Shown here: positions 33,001 to 44,000 of the stretch, piece after piece
How the letters are laid out: each line of letters starts with the position of its first letter
Numbering within the stretch: position 1 is the first letter of the stretch
The notes under the pieces: generated by a model
Database searches by the model: none
What the model was told of the DNA's origin: nothing
The model's input: the letters and a program-made list of their open reading frames with translations, nothing else
DNA from: Rhynchopus sp. YZ270_cl-10
Lineage: Eukaryota > Euglenozoa > Diplonemea > Diplonemida > Diplonemidae
Length of the DNA: 64,000 nucleotides
Reading direction: 5' to 3'
Assembly (NCBI GenBank): GCA_964035575.1
Contig: OZ037839.1
Coordinates: 1,191,220 to 1,255,219 of the forward strand
Position numbers and translations under genes: made by a program

Positions 33001-36000
33001 CGCGTTTCGGTGAAAGCGGCGCGTTTTCCTCAAAAGAACGCGTTTCGGTGAAAGCGGCGCGTTTTTCTCAAAAGAACGCGTTTCGATGAAAGCGGCGCGT
33101 TTTCCTCAAAAGAACGCGTTTCGGTGAAAGCGGCGCGTTTTTCTCAAAAGAACGCGTTTCGATGAAAGCGTCGCGTTTTCCTCAAAAGAACGCGTTTCGA
33201 TGAAAGCGGCGCGTTTTTCTCAAAAGAACGCGTTTCGGTGAAAGCGTCGCGTTTTCCTCAAAAGAACGCGTTTCGATGAAAGCGGCGCGTTTTTCTCAAA
33301 AGAACGCGTTTCGATGAAAGCGGCGCGTTTTTCTCAAAAGAACGCCTTTCGATGAAAGCGGCGCGTTTTCCTCAAAAGAACGCGTTTCGATGAAAGCGGC
33401 GCGTTTTTCTCAAAAGAACGCGTTTCGGTGAAAGCGGCGCGTTTTTCTCAAAAGAACGCGTTTCGATGAAAGCGGCGCGTTTTCCTCAAAAGAACGCGTT
33501 TCGATGAAAGCGGCGCGTTTTCCTCAAAAGAACGCGTTTCGATGAAAGCGGCGCGTTTTTCTCAAAAGAACGCGTTTCGGTGAAAGCGGCGCGTTTTCCT
33601 CAAAAGAACGCGTTTCGGTGAAAGCGGCGCGTTTTCCTCAAAAGAACGCGTTTCGGTGAAAGCGGCGCGTTTTCCTCAAAAGAACGCGTTTCGATGAAAG
33701 CGGCGCGTTTCCTCAAAAGAACGCGTTTCGATGAAAGCGGCGCGTTTTCCTCAAAAGAACGCGTTTCGGTGAAAGCGCGTTTTTCTCAAAAGAACGTGTT
33801 TCGATGAAAGCGGCGCGTTTTCCTCAAAAGAACGTGTTTCGATGAAAGCGGCGCGCTTTTCTCAAAAGAACGCGTTTCGATGAAAGCGGCGCGTTTTCCT
33901 CAAAAGAACGCGTTTCGATGAAAGCGGCGCGTTTTTCTCAAAAGAACGCGTTTCGATGAAAGCGGCGCGTTTTTCTCAAAAGAACGCGTTTCGATGAAAG
34001 CGGCGCGTTTTCCTCAAAAGAACGCGTTTCGATGAAAGCGGCGCGTTTTTCTCAAAAGAACGCGTTTCGATGAAAGCGGCGCGTTTTTCTCAAAAGAACG
34101 CGTTTCGATGAAAGCGGCGCGTTTTTCTCAAAAGAACGCGTTTCGATGAAAGCGGCGCGTTTCCTCAAAAGAACGCGTTTCGATGAAAGCGGCGCGTTTT
34201 CCTCAAAAGAACGCGTTTCGGTGAAAGCGTCGCGTTTTCCTCAAAAGAACGCGTTTCGATGAAAGCGTCGCGTTTTCCTCAAAAGAACGCGTTTCGGTGA
34301 AAGCGGCGCGTTTTTCTCAAAAGAATCCGTTTCGGTGAAAGCGGCGCGTTTTCCTCAAAAGAACGCGTTTCGGTGAAAGCGTCGCGTTTTCCTCAAAAGA
34401 ACGCGTTTCGATGAAAGCGTCGCGTTTTCCTCAAAAGAACGCGTTTCGATGAAAGCGGCGCGTTTTTCTCAAAAGAACGCGTTTCGGTGAAAGCGGCGCG
34501 TTTTTCTCAAAAGAACGCGTTTCGGTGAAAGCGGCGCGTTTTTCTCAAAAGAACGCGTTTCGGTGAAAGCGGAGGGTTTTCCTCAGAAGAACGCGTTTCG
34601 CTGAAAGCGGCGCGTTTCCTCAAAAGAACGCGTTTCGATGAAAGCGGCGCGTTATTCTCAAAAGAACGCGTTTCGGTGAAAGCGGCGCGTTTTTCTCAAA
34701 AGAACGCGTTTCGATGAAAGCGTCGCGTTTTCCTCAAAAGAACGCGTTTCGATGAAAGCGGCGCGTTTTTCTCAAAAGAACGCGTTTCGGTGAAAGCGTC
34801 GCGTTTTTCTCAAAAGAACGCGTTTCGATGAAAGCGGCGCGTTTTTCTCAAAAGAACGCGTTTCGATGAAAGCGGCGCGTTTTTCTCAAAAGAACGCGTT
34901 TCGATGAAAGCGGCGCGTTTTTCTCAAAAGAACGCGTTTCGATGAAAGCGGCGCGTTTTCCTCAAAAGAACGCGTTTCGGTGAAAGCGGCGCGTTTTTCT
35001 CAAAAGAACGCGTTTCGATGAAAGCGGCGCGTTTTTCTCAAAAGAACGCGTTTCGATGAAAGCGGCGCGTTTTTCTCAAAAGAACGCGTTTCGATGAAAG
35101 CGGCGCGTTTTTCTCAAAAGAACGCGTTTCGATGAAAGCGGCGCGTTTTTCTCAAAAGAACGCGTTTCGATGAAAGCGGCGCGTTTTTCTCAAAAGAACG
35201 CGTTTCGATGAAAGCGGCGCGTTTTTCTCAAAAGAACGCGTTTCGGTGAAAGCGGCGCGTTTTCCTCAAAAGAACGCGTTTCGATGAAAGCGTCGCGTTT
35301 TCCTCAAAAGAACGCGTTTCGATGAAAGCGGCGCGTTTTTCTCAAAAGAACGCGTTTCGGTGAAAGCGTCGCGTTTTTCTCAAAAGAACGCGTTTCGATG
35401 AAAGCGGCGCGTTTTTCTCAAAAGAACGCGTTTCGATGAAAGCGGCGCGTTTTTCTCAAAAGAACGCGTTTCGATGAAAGCGGCGCGTTTTTCTCAAAAG
35501 AACGCGTTTCGATGAAAGCGGCGCGTTTTCCTCAAAAGAACGCGTTTCGGTGAAAGCGGCGCGTTTTTCTCAAAAGAACGCGTTTCGATGAAAGCGGCGC
35601 GTTTTTCTCAAAAGAACGCGTTTCGATGAAAGCGGCGCGTTTTTCTCAAAAGAACGCGTTTCGATGAAAGCGGCGCGTTTTTCTCAAAAGAACGCGTTTC
35701 GATGAAAGCGGCGCGTTTTTCTCAAAAGAACGCGTTTCGATGAAAGCGGCGCGTTTTTCTCAAAAGAACGCGTTTCGATGAAAGCGGCGCGTTTTTCTCA
35801 AAAGAACGCGTTTCGGTGAAAGCGGCGCGTTTTCCTCAAAAGAACGCGTTTCGATGAAAGCGTCGCGTTTTCCTCAAAAGAACGCGTTTCGGTGAAAGCG
35901 GCGCGTTTTTCTCAAAAGAACGCGTTTCGATGAAAGCGGCGCGTTTTCCTCAAAAGAACGCGTTTCGGTGAAAGCGGCGCGTTTTTCTCAAAAGAACGCG

Positions 36001-39000
36001 TTTCGGTGAAAGCGGCGCGTTTTCCTCAAAAGAACGCGTTTCGGTGAAAGCGTCGCGTTTTCCTCAAAAGAACGCGTTTCGGTGAAAGCGGCGCGTTTTC
36101 CTCAAAAGAACGCGTTTCGGTGAAAGCGTCGCGTTTTCCTCAAAAGAACGCGTTTCGGTGAAAGCGTCGCGTTTTCCTCAAAAGAACGCGTTTCGATGAA
36201 AGCGGCGCGTTTTTCTCAAAAGAACGCGTTTCGATGAAAGCGGCGAGTTTTTCTCAAAAGAACGCGTTTCGATGAAAGCGGCGCGTTTTCCTCAAAAGAA
36301 CGCGTTTCGGTGAAAGCGTCGCGTTTTCCTCAAAAGAACGCGTTTCGGTGAAAGCGGCGCGTTTTCCTCAAAAGAACGCGTTTCGGTGAAAGCGGCGCGT
36401 TTTCCTCAAAAGAACGCGTTTCGGTGAAAGCGGCGCGTTTTTCTCAAAAGAACGCGTTTCGATGAAAGCGGCGCGTTTTTCTCAAAAGAACGCGTTTCGG
36501 TGAAAGCGGCGCGTTTTCCTCAAAAGAACGCGTTTCGATGAAAGCGTCGCGTTTTTCTCAAAAGAACGCGTTTCGGTGAAAGCGGCGCGTTTTCCTCAAA
36601 AGAACGCGTTTCGATGAAAGCGGCGCGTTTTCCTCAAAAGAACGCGTTTCGGTGAAAGCGGCGCGTTTTTCTCAAAAGAACGCGTTTCGATGAAAGCGGC
36701 GCGTTTTCCTCAAAAGAACGCGTTTCGATGAAAGCGGCGCGTTTTCCTCAAAAGAACGCGTTTCGATGAAAGCGGCGCGTTTTTCTCAAAAGAACGCGTT
36801 TCGGTGAAAGCGGCGCGTTTTCCTCAAAAGAACGCGTTTCGATGAAAGCGGCGCGTTTTCCTCAAAAGAACGCGTTTCGGTGAAAGCGGCGCGTTTTCCT
36901 CAAAAGAACGCGTTTCGATGAAAGCGGCGCGTTTTGCTCAAAAGAACGCGTTTCGGTGAAAGCGGCGCGTTTTTCTCAAAAGAACGCGTTTCGGTGAAAG
37001 CGGCGCGTTTTCCTCAAAAGAACGCGTTTCGGTGAAAGCGGCGCGTTTTCCTCAAAAGAACGCGTTTCGATGAAAGCGGCGCGTTTTTCTCAAAAGAACG
37101 CGTTTCGGTGAAAGCGGCGCGTTTTCCTCAAAAGAACGCGTTTCGATGAAAGCGGCGCGTTTTCCTCAAAAGAACGCGTTTCGATGAAAGCGGCGCGTTT
37201 TTCTCAAAAGAACGCGTTTCGATGAAAGCGGCGCGTGTTCCTCAAAAGAACGCGTTTCGGTGAAAGCGGCGCGTTTTCCTCAAAAGAACGCGTTTCGATG
37301 AAAGCGGCGCGTTTTTCTCAAAAGAACTCGTTTCGATGAAAGCGGCGCGTTTTCCTCAAAAGAACGCGTTTCGATGAAAGCGGCGCGTTTTTCTCAAAAG
37401 AACGCGTTTCGATGAAAGCGGCGCGTTTTCCTCAAAAGAACGCCTTTCGATGAAAGCGGCGCGTTTTTCTCAAAAGAACTCGTTTCGATGAAAGCGGCGC
37501 GTTTTCCTCAAAAGAACGCGTTTCGGTGAAAGCGGCGCGTTTTCCTCAAAAGAACGCGTTTCGGTGAAAGCGGCGCGTTTTCCTCAAAAGAACGCGTTTC
37601 GATGAAAGCGGCGCGTTTTCCTCAAAAGAACGCCTTTCGATGAAAGCGGCGCGTTTTTCTCAAAAGAACTCGTTTCGATGAAAGCGGCGCGTTTTCCTCA
37701 AAAGAACGCGTTTCGGTGAAAGCGGCGCGTTTTCCTCAAAAGAACGCGTTTCGATGAAAGCGGCGCGTTTTCCTCAAAAGAACGCCTTTCGATGAAAGCG
37801 GCGCGTTTTTCTCAAAAGAACTCGTTTCGATGAAAGCGGCGCGTTTTCCTCAAAAGAACGCGTTTCGATGAAAGCGGCGCGTTTTTCTCAAAAGAACGCG
37901 TTTCGATGAAAGCGGCGCGTTTTCCTCAAAAGAACGCGTTTCGGTGAAAGCGGCGCGTTTTTCTCAAAAGAACGCGTTTCGGTGAAAGCGGCGCGTTTTC
38001 CTCAAAAGAACGCGTTTCGGTGAAAGCGGCGCGTTTTCCTCAAAAGAACGCGTTTCGGTGAAAGCGGCGCGTTTTTCTCAAAAGAACGCGTTTCGGTGAA
38101 AGCGGCGCGTTTTTCTCAAAAGAACGCGTTTCGGTGAAAGCGGCGCGTTTTCCTCAAAAGAACGCGTTTCGATGAAAGCGGCGCGTTTTCCTCAAAAGAA
38201 CGCGTTTCGGTGAAAGCGGCGCGTTTTCCTCAAAAGAACGCGTTTCGGTGAAAGCGTCGCGTTTTCCTCAAAAGAAAGCGTTTCGATGAAAGCGGCGTGT
38301 TTTTCTCAAAAGAACGCGTTTCGATGAAAGCGGCGCGTGTTCCTCAAAAGAACGCGTTTCGATGAAAGCGGCGCGTTTTTCTCAAAAGAACGCGTTTCGA
38401 TGAAAGCGGCGAGTTTTTCTCAAAAGAACGCGTTTCGATGAGAGCGGCGCGTTTTCCTCAAAAGAACGCGTTTCGGTGAAAGCGTCGCGTTTTCCTCAAA
38501 AGAACGCGTTTCGGTGAAAGCGGCGCGTTTTCCTCAAAAGAACGCGTTTCGGTGAAAGCGGCGCGTTTTCCTCAAAAGAACGCGTTTCGGTGAAAGCGGC
38601 GCGTTTTTCTCAAAAGAACGCGTTTCGGTGAAAGCGGCGCGTTTTCCTCAAAAGAACGCGTTTCGATGAAAGCGGCGCGTTTTCCTCAAAAGAACGCGTT
38701 TCGGTGAAAGCGGCGCGTTTTCCTCAAAAGAACGCGTTTCGATGAAAGCGGCGCGTTTTCCTCAAAAGAACGCGTTTCGGTGAAAGCGGCGCGTTTTTCT
38801 CAAAAGAACGCGTTTCGATGAAAGCGGCGCGTTTTCCTCAAAAGAACGCGTTTCGATGAAAGCGGCGCGTTTTCCTCAAAAGAACGCGTTTCGGTGAAAG
38901 CGGCGCGTTTTTCTCAAAAGAACGCGTTTCGATGAAAGCGGCGCGTTTTCCTCAAAAGAACGCGTTTCGGTGAAAGCGGCGCGTTTTCCTCAAAAGAACG

Positions 39001-39594
39001 CGTTTCGGTGAAAGCGGCGCGTTTTTCTCAAAAGAACGCGTTTCGATGAAAGCGGCGCGTTTTTCTCAAAAGAACGCGTTTCGGTGAAAGCGTCGCGTTT
39101 TTCTCAAAAGAACGCGTTTCGGTGAAAGCGGCGCGTTTTCCTCAAAAGAACGCGTTTCGATGAAAGCGGCGCGTTTTCCTCAAAAGAACGCGTTTCGATG
39201 AAAGCGGCGCGTTTTCCTAAAAAGAACGCGTTTCGGTGAAAGCGGCGCGTTTTTCTCAAAAGAACGCGTTTCGGTGAAAGCGGCGCGTTTTCCTCAAAAG
39301 AACGCGTTTCGATGAAAGCGGCGCGTTATTCTCAAAAGAACGCGTTTCGATGAAAGCGGCGCGTTTTCCTCAAAAGAACGCGTTTCGATGAAAGCGGCGC
39401 GTTTCCTCAAAAGAACGCGTTTCGGTGAAAGCGGCGCGTTTTTCTCAAAAGAACGCGTTTCGGTGAAAGCGGCGCGTTTTCCTCAAAAGAACGCGTTTCG
39501 ATGAAAGCGGCGCGTTTTCCTCAAAAGAACGCGTTTCGATGAAAGCGGCGCGTTTCCTCAAAAGAACGCGTTTCGGTGAAAGCGGCGCGTTTTC
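15004..39594. repeat. 38-bp satellite, main array (about 647 monomers)
   Basis: About 24.6 kb of head-to-tail 38-bp monomers. Each has the order AAGAACGCGTTTCGATGAAA, GCGGCGCGTTTTCCTC. AACGCG and CGCGTT can pair around a TTTC-GAT-GAAA inner stem, so a monomer can fold. Nearly all variation is at three sites: GAT/GGT, GCGG/GCGT and TTTTC/TTTCC before TC. Rare marker variants recur 3148 bp apart (30194 and 33342; 30621 and 33769; 31171 and 34319; 31501 and 34649), so part of the array is a higher-order duplication. Each monomer has six CpGs and an ACGCGT. The position between divergent gene sets is compatible with a centromeric or heterochromatic role, which is inference. Confidence 0.98.
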
Positions 39595-41064
39595 ATGAAA
39601 AGTGACCTTGAAGTTACCATTTTTATTATTTTGGAGAACAGCGTTAGGACCCCTGATTGCGTGGTCGGACAATTTTTTTTGGCCATCAGTTTTTTGTTCA
39701 ACGAACCTTGGGAGAAAAGTCCCGGTGGTTCAGTTATTGAGTGATATATTTTTAATTTTTGTTAAAAATGTCACTTTACACTCAACACTTCTCTCTTAAC
39801 AGGTACTCGAACTGACGACCCTTCATTGTGACAGCGAAGCAGATCCGACCCATAGACCACCCTAATTATTCTGAAACTCTTAGTCAGTCACTGTTCTAGC
39901 CATTAACCCAGGGAGCATAGCTAGTGCAAGAAATTCGACTTCGGGATCCGGAAGTCTGTCCTCTGCTCTTGTGGAGGACTAGACACAAGAAAATATTGCG
40001 TTCCCCTAGGAAGCAATTTTTGTCACAGTAATTTTTGCCCAGGGCATGCTCTTGAAGCATGGCGGCTTGGTGTGAGAAGGGGCAGTGTGTTGTTTTGTTC
40101 TAGATTTCAACGGTTGTTTGAACGAGTCAAGTGGATGCTTATCTAAACACTGACTTTAGTACAGACCCGAGAGATCACACATGACTTTGAGGAAAGAATA
40201 AAGCAATGCATCTGTACCCGCACGCCAGGTTGTAGTCACTTCAGAATTTTCTTAAGTTTGCATGAACGAGGAGGGGCGAATCATTCTTCGGGAACCATTA
40301 GCTGCATACCGTGGAATGATTTTCTCAAAAATAAGACGTGGGGGCTGAATTCATATCCCTTAGAATTGCGAATTCAGCCTTTGTAGAAGGTACGTCTTAC
40401 TTGTACTTGTACTTGTATGCCGTGTCACCCTTCTCGACCTTACCGGTTCACACGCTTGGAAGCACTGTAACCCTTCTCGCTATTGCAAACTTAAGAATTT
40501 TCTGCTGTAACTTACCAAAATCGATTTTCTTTCACCCCAAACACCCGCAACACCCCACCTGCTACTTCGGTAGCCTGTGTTGTTGGGAGTTGGTTCTCAT
40601 GTTGATTGGGCGGCCCAGATCTGGAGATCTGGCCAGATCTGGCAGCATCCGTGTAGTGCTTGACACTAGCTTTTTTATTTTTTTGGAAATCTCTGGGACT
40701 CTGGTCATGGACTTTCTTTTCATGTTGGGATTTGAACTTGTTTGGGAGCGTTATTGGTAGTATTTTGTTACCCTCCACTGTCCTGTGAACTTCGTCTGAA
40801 ATAATATTTTATTTTTAATGGGGGTCCCACTGACGAAAGCAGGTGAGGCAGACCCTCTAGTTGAGTCCCCTGTTTGTCTCTAGTTTTGAGGCTGAACCCT
40901 GCCGCGTTTATATTGTCGCCCCTCCCCTTAATATGTCCACCTCCCTTAATCACGCAACACTCTACATGACTGACAGGTGAACTGAAGAATGATGTATTGA
41001 ATCTAATTATTCTCGAGTTTTTGTACACACACATAATGAAGTAAAGGGACGGTGCAGCACTGAT
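39595..41064. other. unique non-coding DNA after satellite
   Basis: No supported gene. It includes a tRNA-like stretch (39799-39867), overlapping GATCTGG motifs near 40616-40645 (CAGATCTGGAGATCTGG), and pyrimidine-rich DNA (CCCCTCCCC, CCACCTCCC) near 40919-40946 that may belong to the leader of the next gene. Confidence 0.5.
39799..39867 (-). pseudogene. tRNA-Asp-like relic
   Basis: On the minus strand, TGGTCTATGGG fits the tRNA A box, CTGTCAC matches an Asp (GTC) anticodon loop, and AGTTCGAGTAC resembles a B box. The spacing is roughly right, but the T-stem bases do not pair and the anticodon stem needs extra bases. I read it as a decayed or tRNA-derived sequence, not a working tRNA. Confidence 0.25.
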
Positions 41065-44000
41065 ATGTCCATTGCATGCTTCGCGCTGAACAGCTCGTCT
41101 CTTGCACACTGTGGTGCGGCTGCCAATCTTGCTGTAGAGACTTTGACAGAGTGTTGCAGTTTCGAGAAGTACGCCTGCGTGGATAGTACCGACGGAGCAC
41201 AACAGCTCATCAAGTCGCTCAAGGCAAAACATACACATGTTGTTGTACTGGCTGCGAGTGTGCAAGATGTTGGTGGACGACAATCAGATACGCTTGTGGC
41301 GCTGAAGGCCCTGTGCACCGAGCATTCAAAGTTTGTGACAGTGTTGTTCGATGTGTCTGTTGAAATCCAAACAACGCCGACATTTTGTGGTGTCAAGTGC
41401 CGCCAGCCACATTCCGAGAAGCCAATGTTTTTGCAGTCAATCAACTACGACGCAAGCTGCTGGGTACCAGACACAGGCAGCTTCTGCATACCCTTGGAGT
41501 ACCCGTTGCTGTCCTGTGGGATGTTTAGTGCTGGTGGTGGTGTGCTCCTCTGTACGGGCTGGGGTGTGTGCGGGTGGCTCACTGCCGCAGCGGACCACAT
41601 TGCACAGACGCTTGTAGGACATATTTTGAAGGAAACGCAGGCAGACATCACCACTGCCGATGTTGTGTCCAGTCTCCGACTGCACCTTGTCCACACGGAC
41701 CGTTCAGTTACGATTGAGGTTCCGGAACGCCTTTCTTTGGGGGTGTCTTTAGTGCAGACGACTGCGGTGTGTCGTGCCTCGCTCGAGGCCATGCAGGAGT
41801 GCTTTGTGCAGGATGAGCGCGACTCACGTGACGATGCCTCTAGCAGCGCGTCGTCAGGTGTAAGCCGTGCTGGCAGGTTTGCTACACCGACGTTGCAGGA
41901 ATGCGTTGCGACATGGCCTGCCGTGCGCAGCAGGCCAGACACCCTACAGTGCAGCGACACGGGCACCTGCGACATGCAGCAGTGTGTCTTCTCGACTTAT
42001 CTTCAGGTGAAGCCGTTTACAGCCCCTGTCTTCCGCCCCGTTCAGGCGCAGGCAGGTGTCAACAACCTTTCCTATGGCGACCACAAGGCGACCACCCACG
42101 ATTCAGACTACTGCGGTTTTGAGAGCCGCCGTGACGCACAGTCCTACGGGAAGCTGGCAGCCGCACCACACAGCTTTGCCGCATACAGCAGGGCAGTGGC
42201 TTTTGTCCGCACCTTACAGGGCATGGGCACGTCCGGCCCTGCACCACACATGACAGCGGTTGCGGTGGTGCAGCACAGGGAGTTCCGGTTCTACCTGAAG
42301 GCGGCATCCAAACGCGACAACGTTCTTGCGTTTTTGAAACGGAAGAAGCTCGACGTAGTGCGTGTGTGGCTGGAGCGGACAAGACACGCACGCACACCCG
42401 ACACAACAGACGACACTGTCGACGGAGAGGAGAGCGGGCCACCCTCGGAGTGTTCCCTCTGCAGCGCAGACCCGCCTGCATCAGAAGGGGCAGAGCTGGC
42501 TGCCTCGTTTGTGTACATCCTTCACGTCACTGTGTTGCCGCAGGCAGGTGGTGCAGAGAAGGTGGACTTGCTGCGGTCAGGGCCCGATGCATTGAGTGCA
42601 CCGGTGCTGGTGTTGCCTGACAACTTCGCACTCCCGGTGTTCCAGCGGGTCAGCGTCTGTGTCGGGCTGCCGAAAGCACAGTTCGAGTATATGAAGCGAC
42701 TCACGACGGAAGGTGCCTGCGTGCTTTCACGTGTTGTGAAGAATGACTTCGAGCACCACGCCACTACCACCACCACCACGGCCGCACCGCAGGAGGCAGC
42801 TGCAGGGGGCCCTTTCTCGCAACCCCTCAAACGCTTTTTGAATGCGAAACGCTTGCTCGACCGAGCGACGCGCCGCACGCCGCCCCTGGACTGCGGGAGC
42901 AGTGCCTACTACTTTGCGCAGGCGCTGACTTTGGGGCGCGGCTTCTTTGCGAACCTGGAGATGGACCTGGGGCGGTGCGATCTGCATGGTGTTGTGCGTC
43001 CTGTGGTGCAGCTTGTGGGGGGGCGGTGCCATGCGTCATGGGTGTGTGCACGTGCCCGCAGTGTGCAAGGCTCTGATGCGCCACCACGTAGCTCAGCTAC
43101 AGAGCGATCCAGCCCGAAGCTTGATCTAAACACAGCGTTTTCCGAGGCTGCGTGGAACAGCCGCTTCACCACGCCCCACGACTTCCCAGAGGAGATGCAA
43201 CCCACAGGGCGGGAGCGGCGCCAACAGCTTGTTGCCCTCTACCGTCGGGATGCGGACCCCCACCTCGCACACTACCTCCGCAGGCAAGGCCGTGTCGCAG
43301 CCGTGCGCACAGCCCCGCCAGAGATGGAGCCACCCGCATTCGAGCAGCGCTACCAGCAAAAGATCCTCTTCTCTGATTCGTATCCGGTGTACCTTCTTGG
43401 GGGGCAGGAGTGCCGGACTGGGTATGGCTCGAACTTTGAGCGGCAGTGTGCGTCGTTTGGGTATTTGAAGGCGTTTGCGACGTTGCGGGAGGGTGCGCTG
43501 TCGCAGGGTGCGGGGGCAGAGGCAGAGACGGCTGAGGTGGCGACACCGCGTTCAGTCCTCGCGTCCTCCGCTGTGCTGTCGCCAAAGGAGCGGATGCTGC
43601 TCTCCATGACATCCGTCGAGACCGACGGTGTGACCTCACCACAATCCACAGCGCTCTCCGAAGGCGAGAAGAAGGCCGCCCCACAACACGACACTGCACG
43701 TCCCCAGCTCTCCCTCCGCCCCCTCCCCAGCGGGACAAGCACCACCAGCACCCTCAGCGGGATGATGGAGATCAAAAAGTACTACAACGCGATGAACAGA
43801 AACAGCATCGACTTTGAGGTGCGGGACGACGTCCGCCAGGGGATCAGCAGACGCATGCTCACACCCCAGCAGGGAAGCACCGAGGCGCAGAAGGCTACCT
43901 CAGAGACGTACACAGCACAGAACAAACAGGTTGGGATCCAAAAGTATTGCGCGACCCTGGCAGGAAGCCGAGGCAAGAAGTCGGCGAAGAAGAGTACATT

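Noticed and set aside
15004-39594. CRISPR-like array
   Set aside because: There are no unique spacers between repeats; monomers are head-to-tail and the context is eukaryotic.
39445-39672. Minus-strand frame through satellite monomers
   Set aside because: The 38-bp period shifts frame every monomer. The frame stays open only by length variants and is not coding.
40338-40760. 140-codon frame with hydrophobic stretches
   Set aside because: The start context is poor, it contains a TACTTG repeat and palindromic GATCTGG DNA, and no conserved motif is visible.
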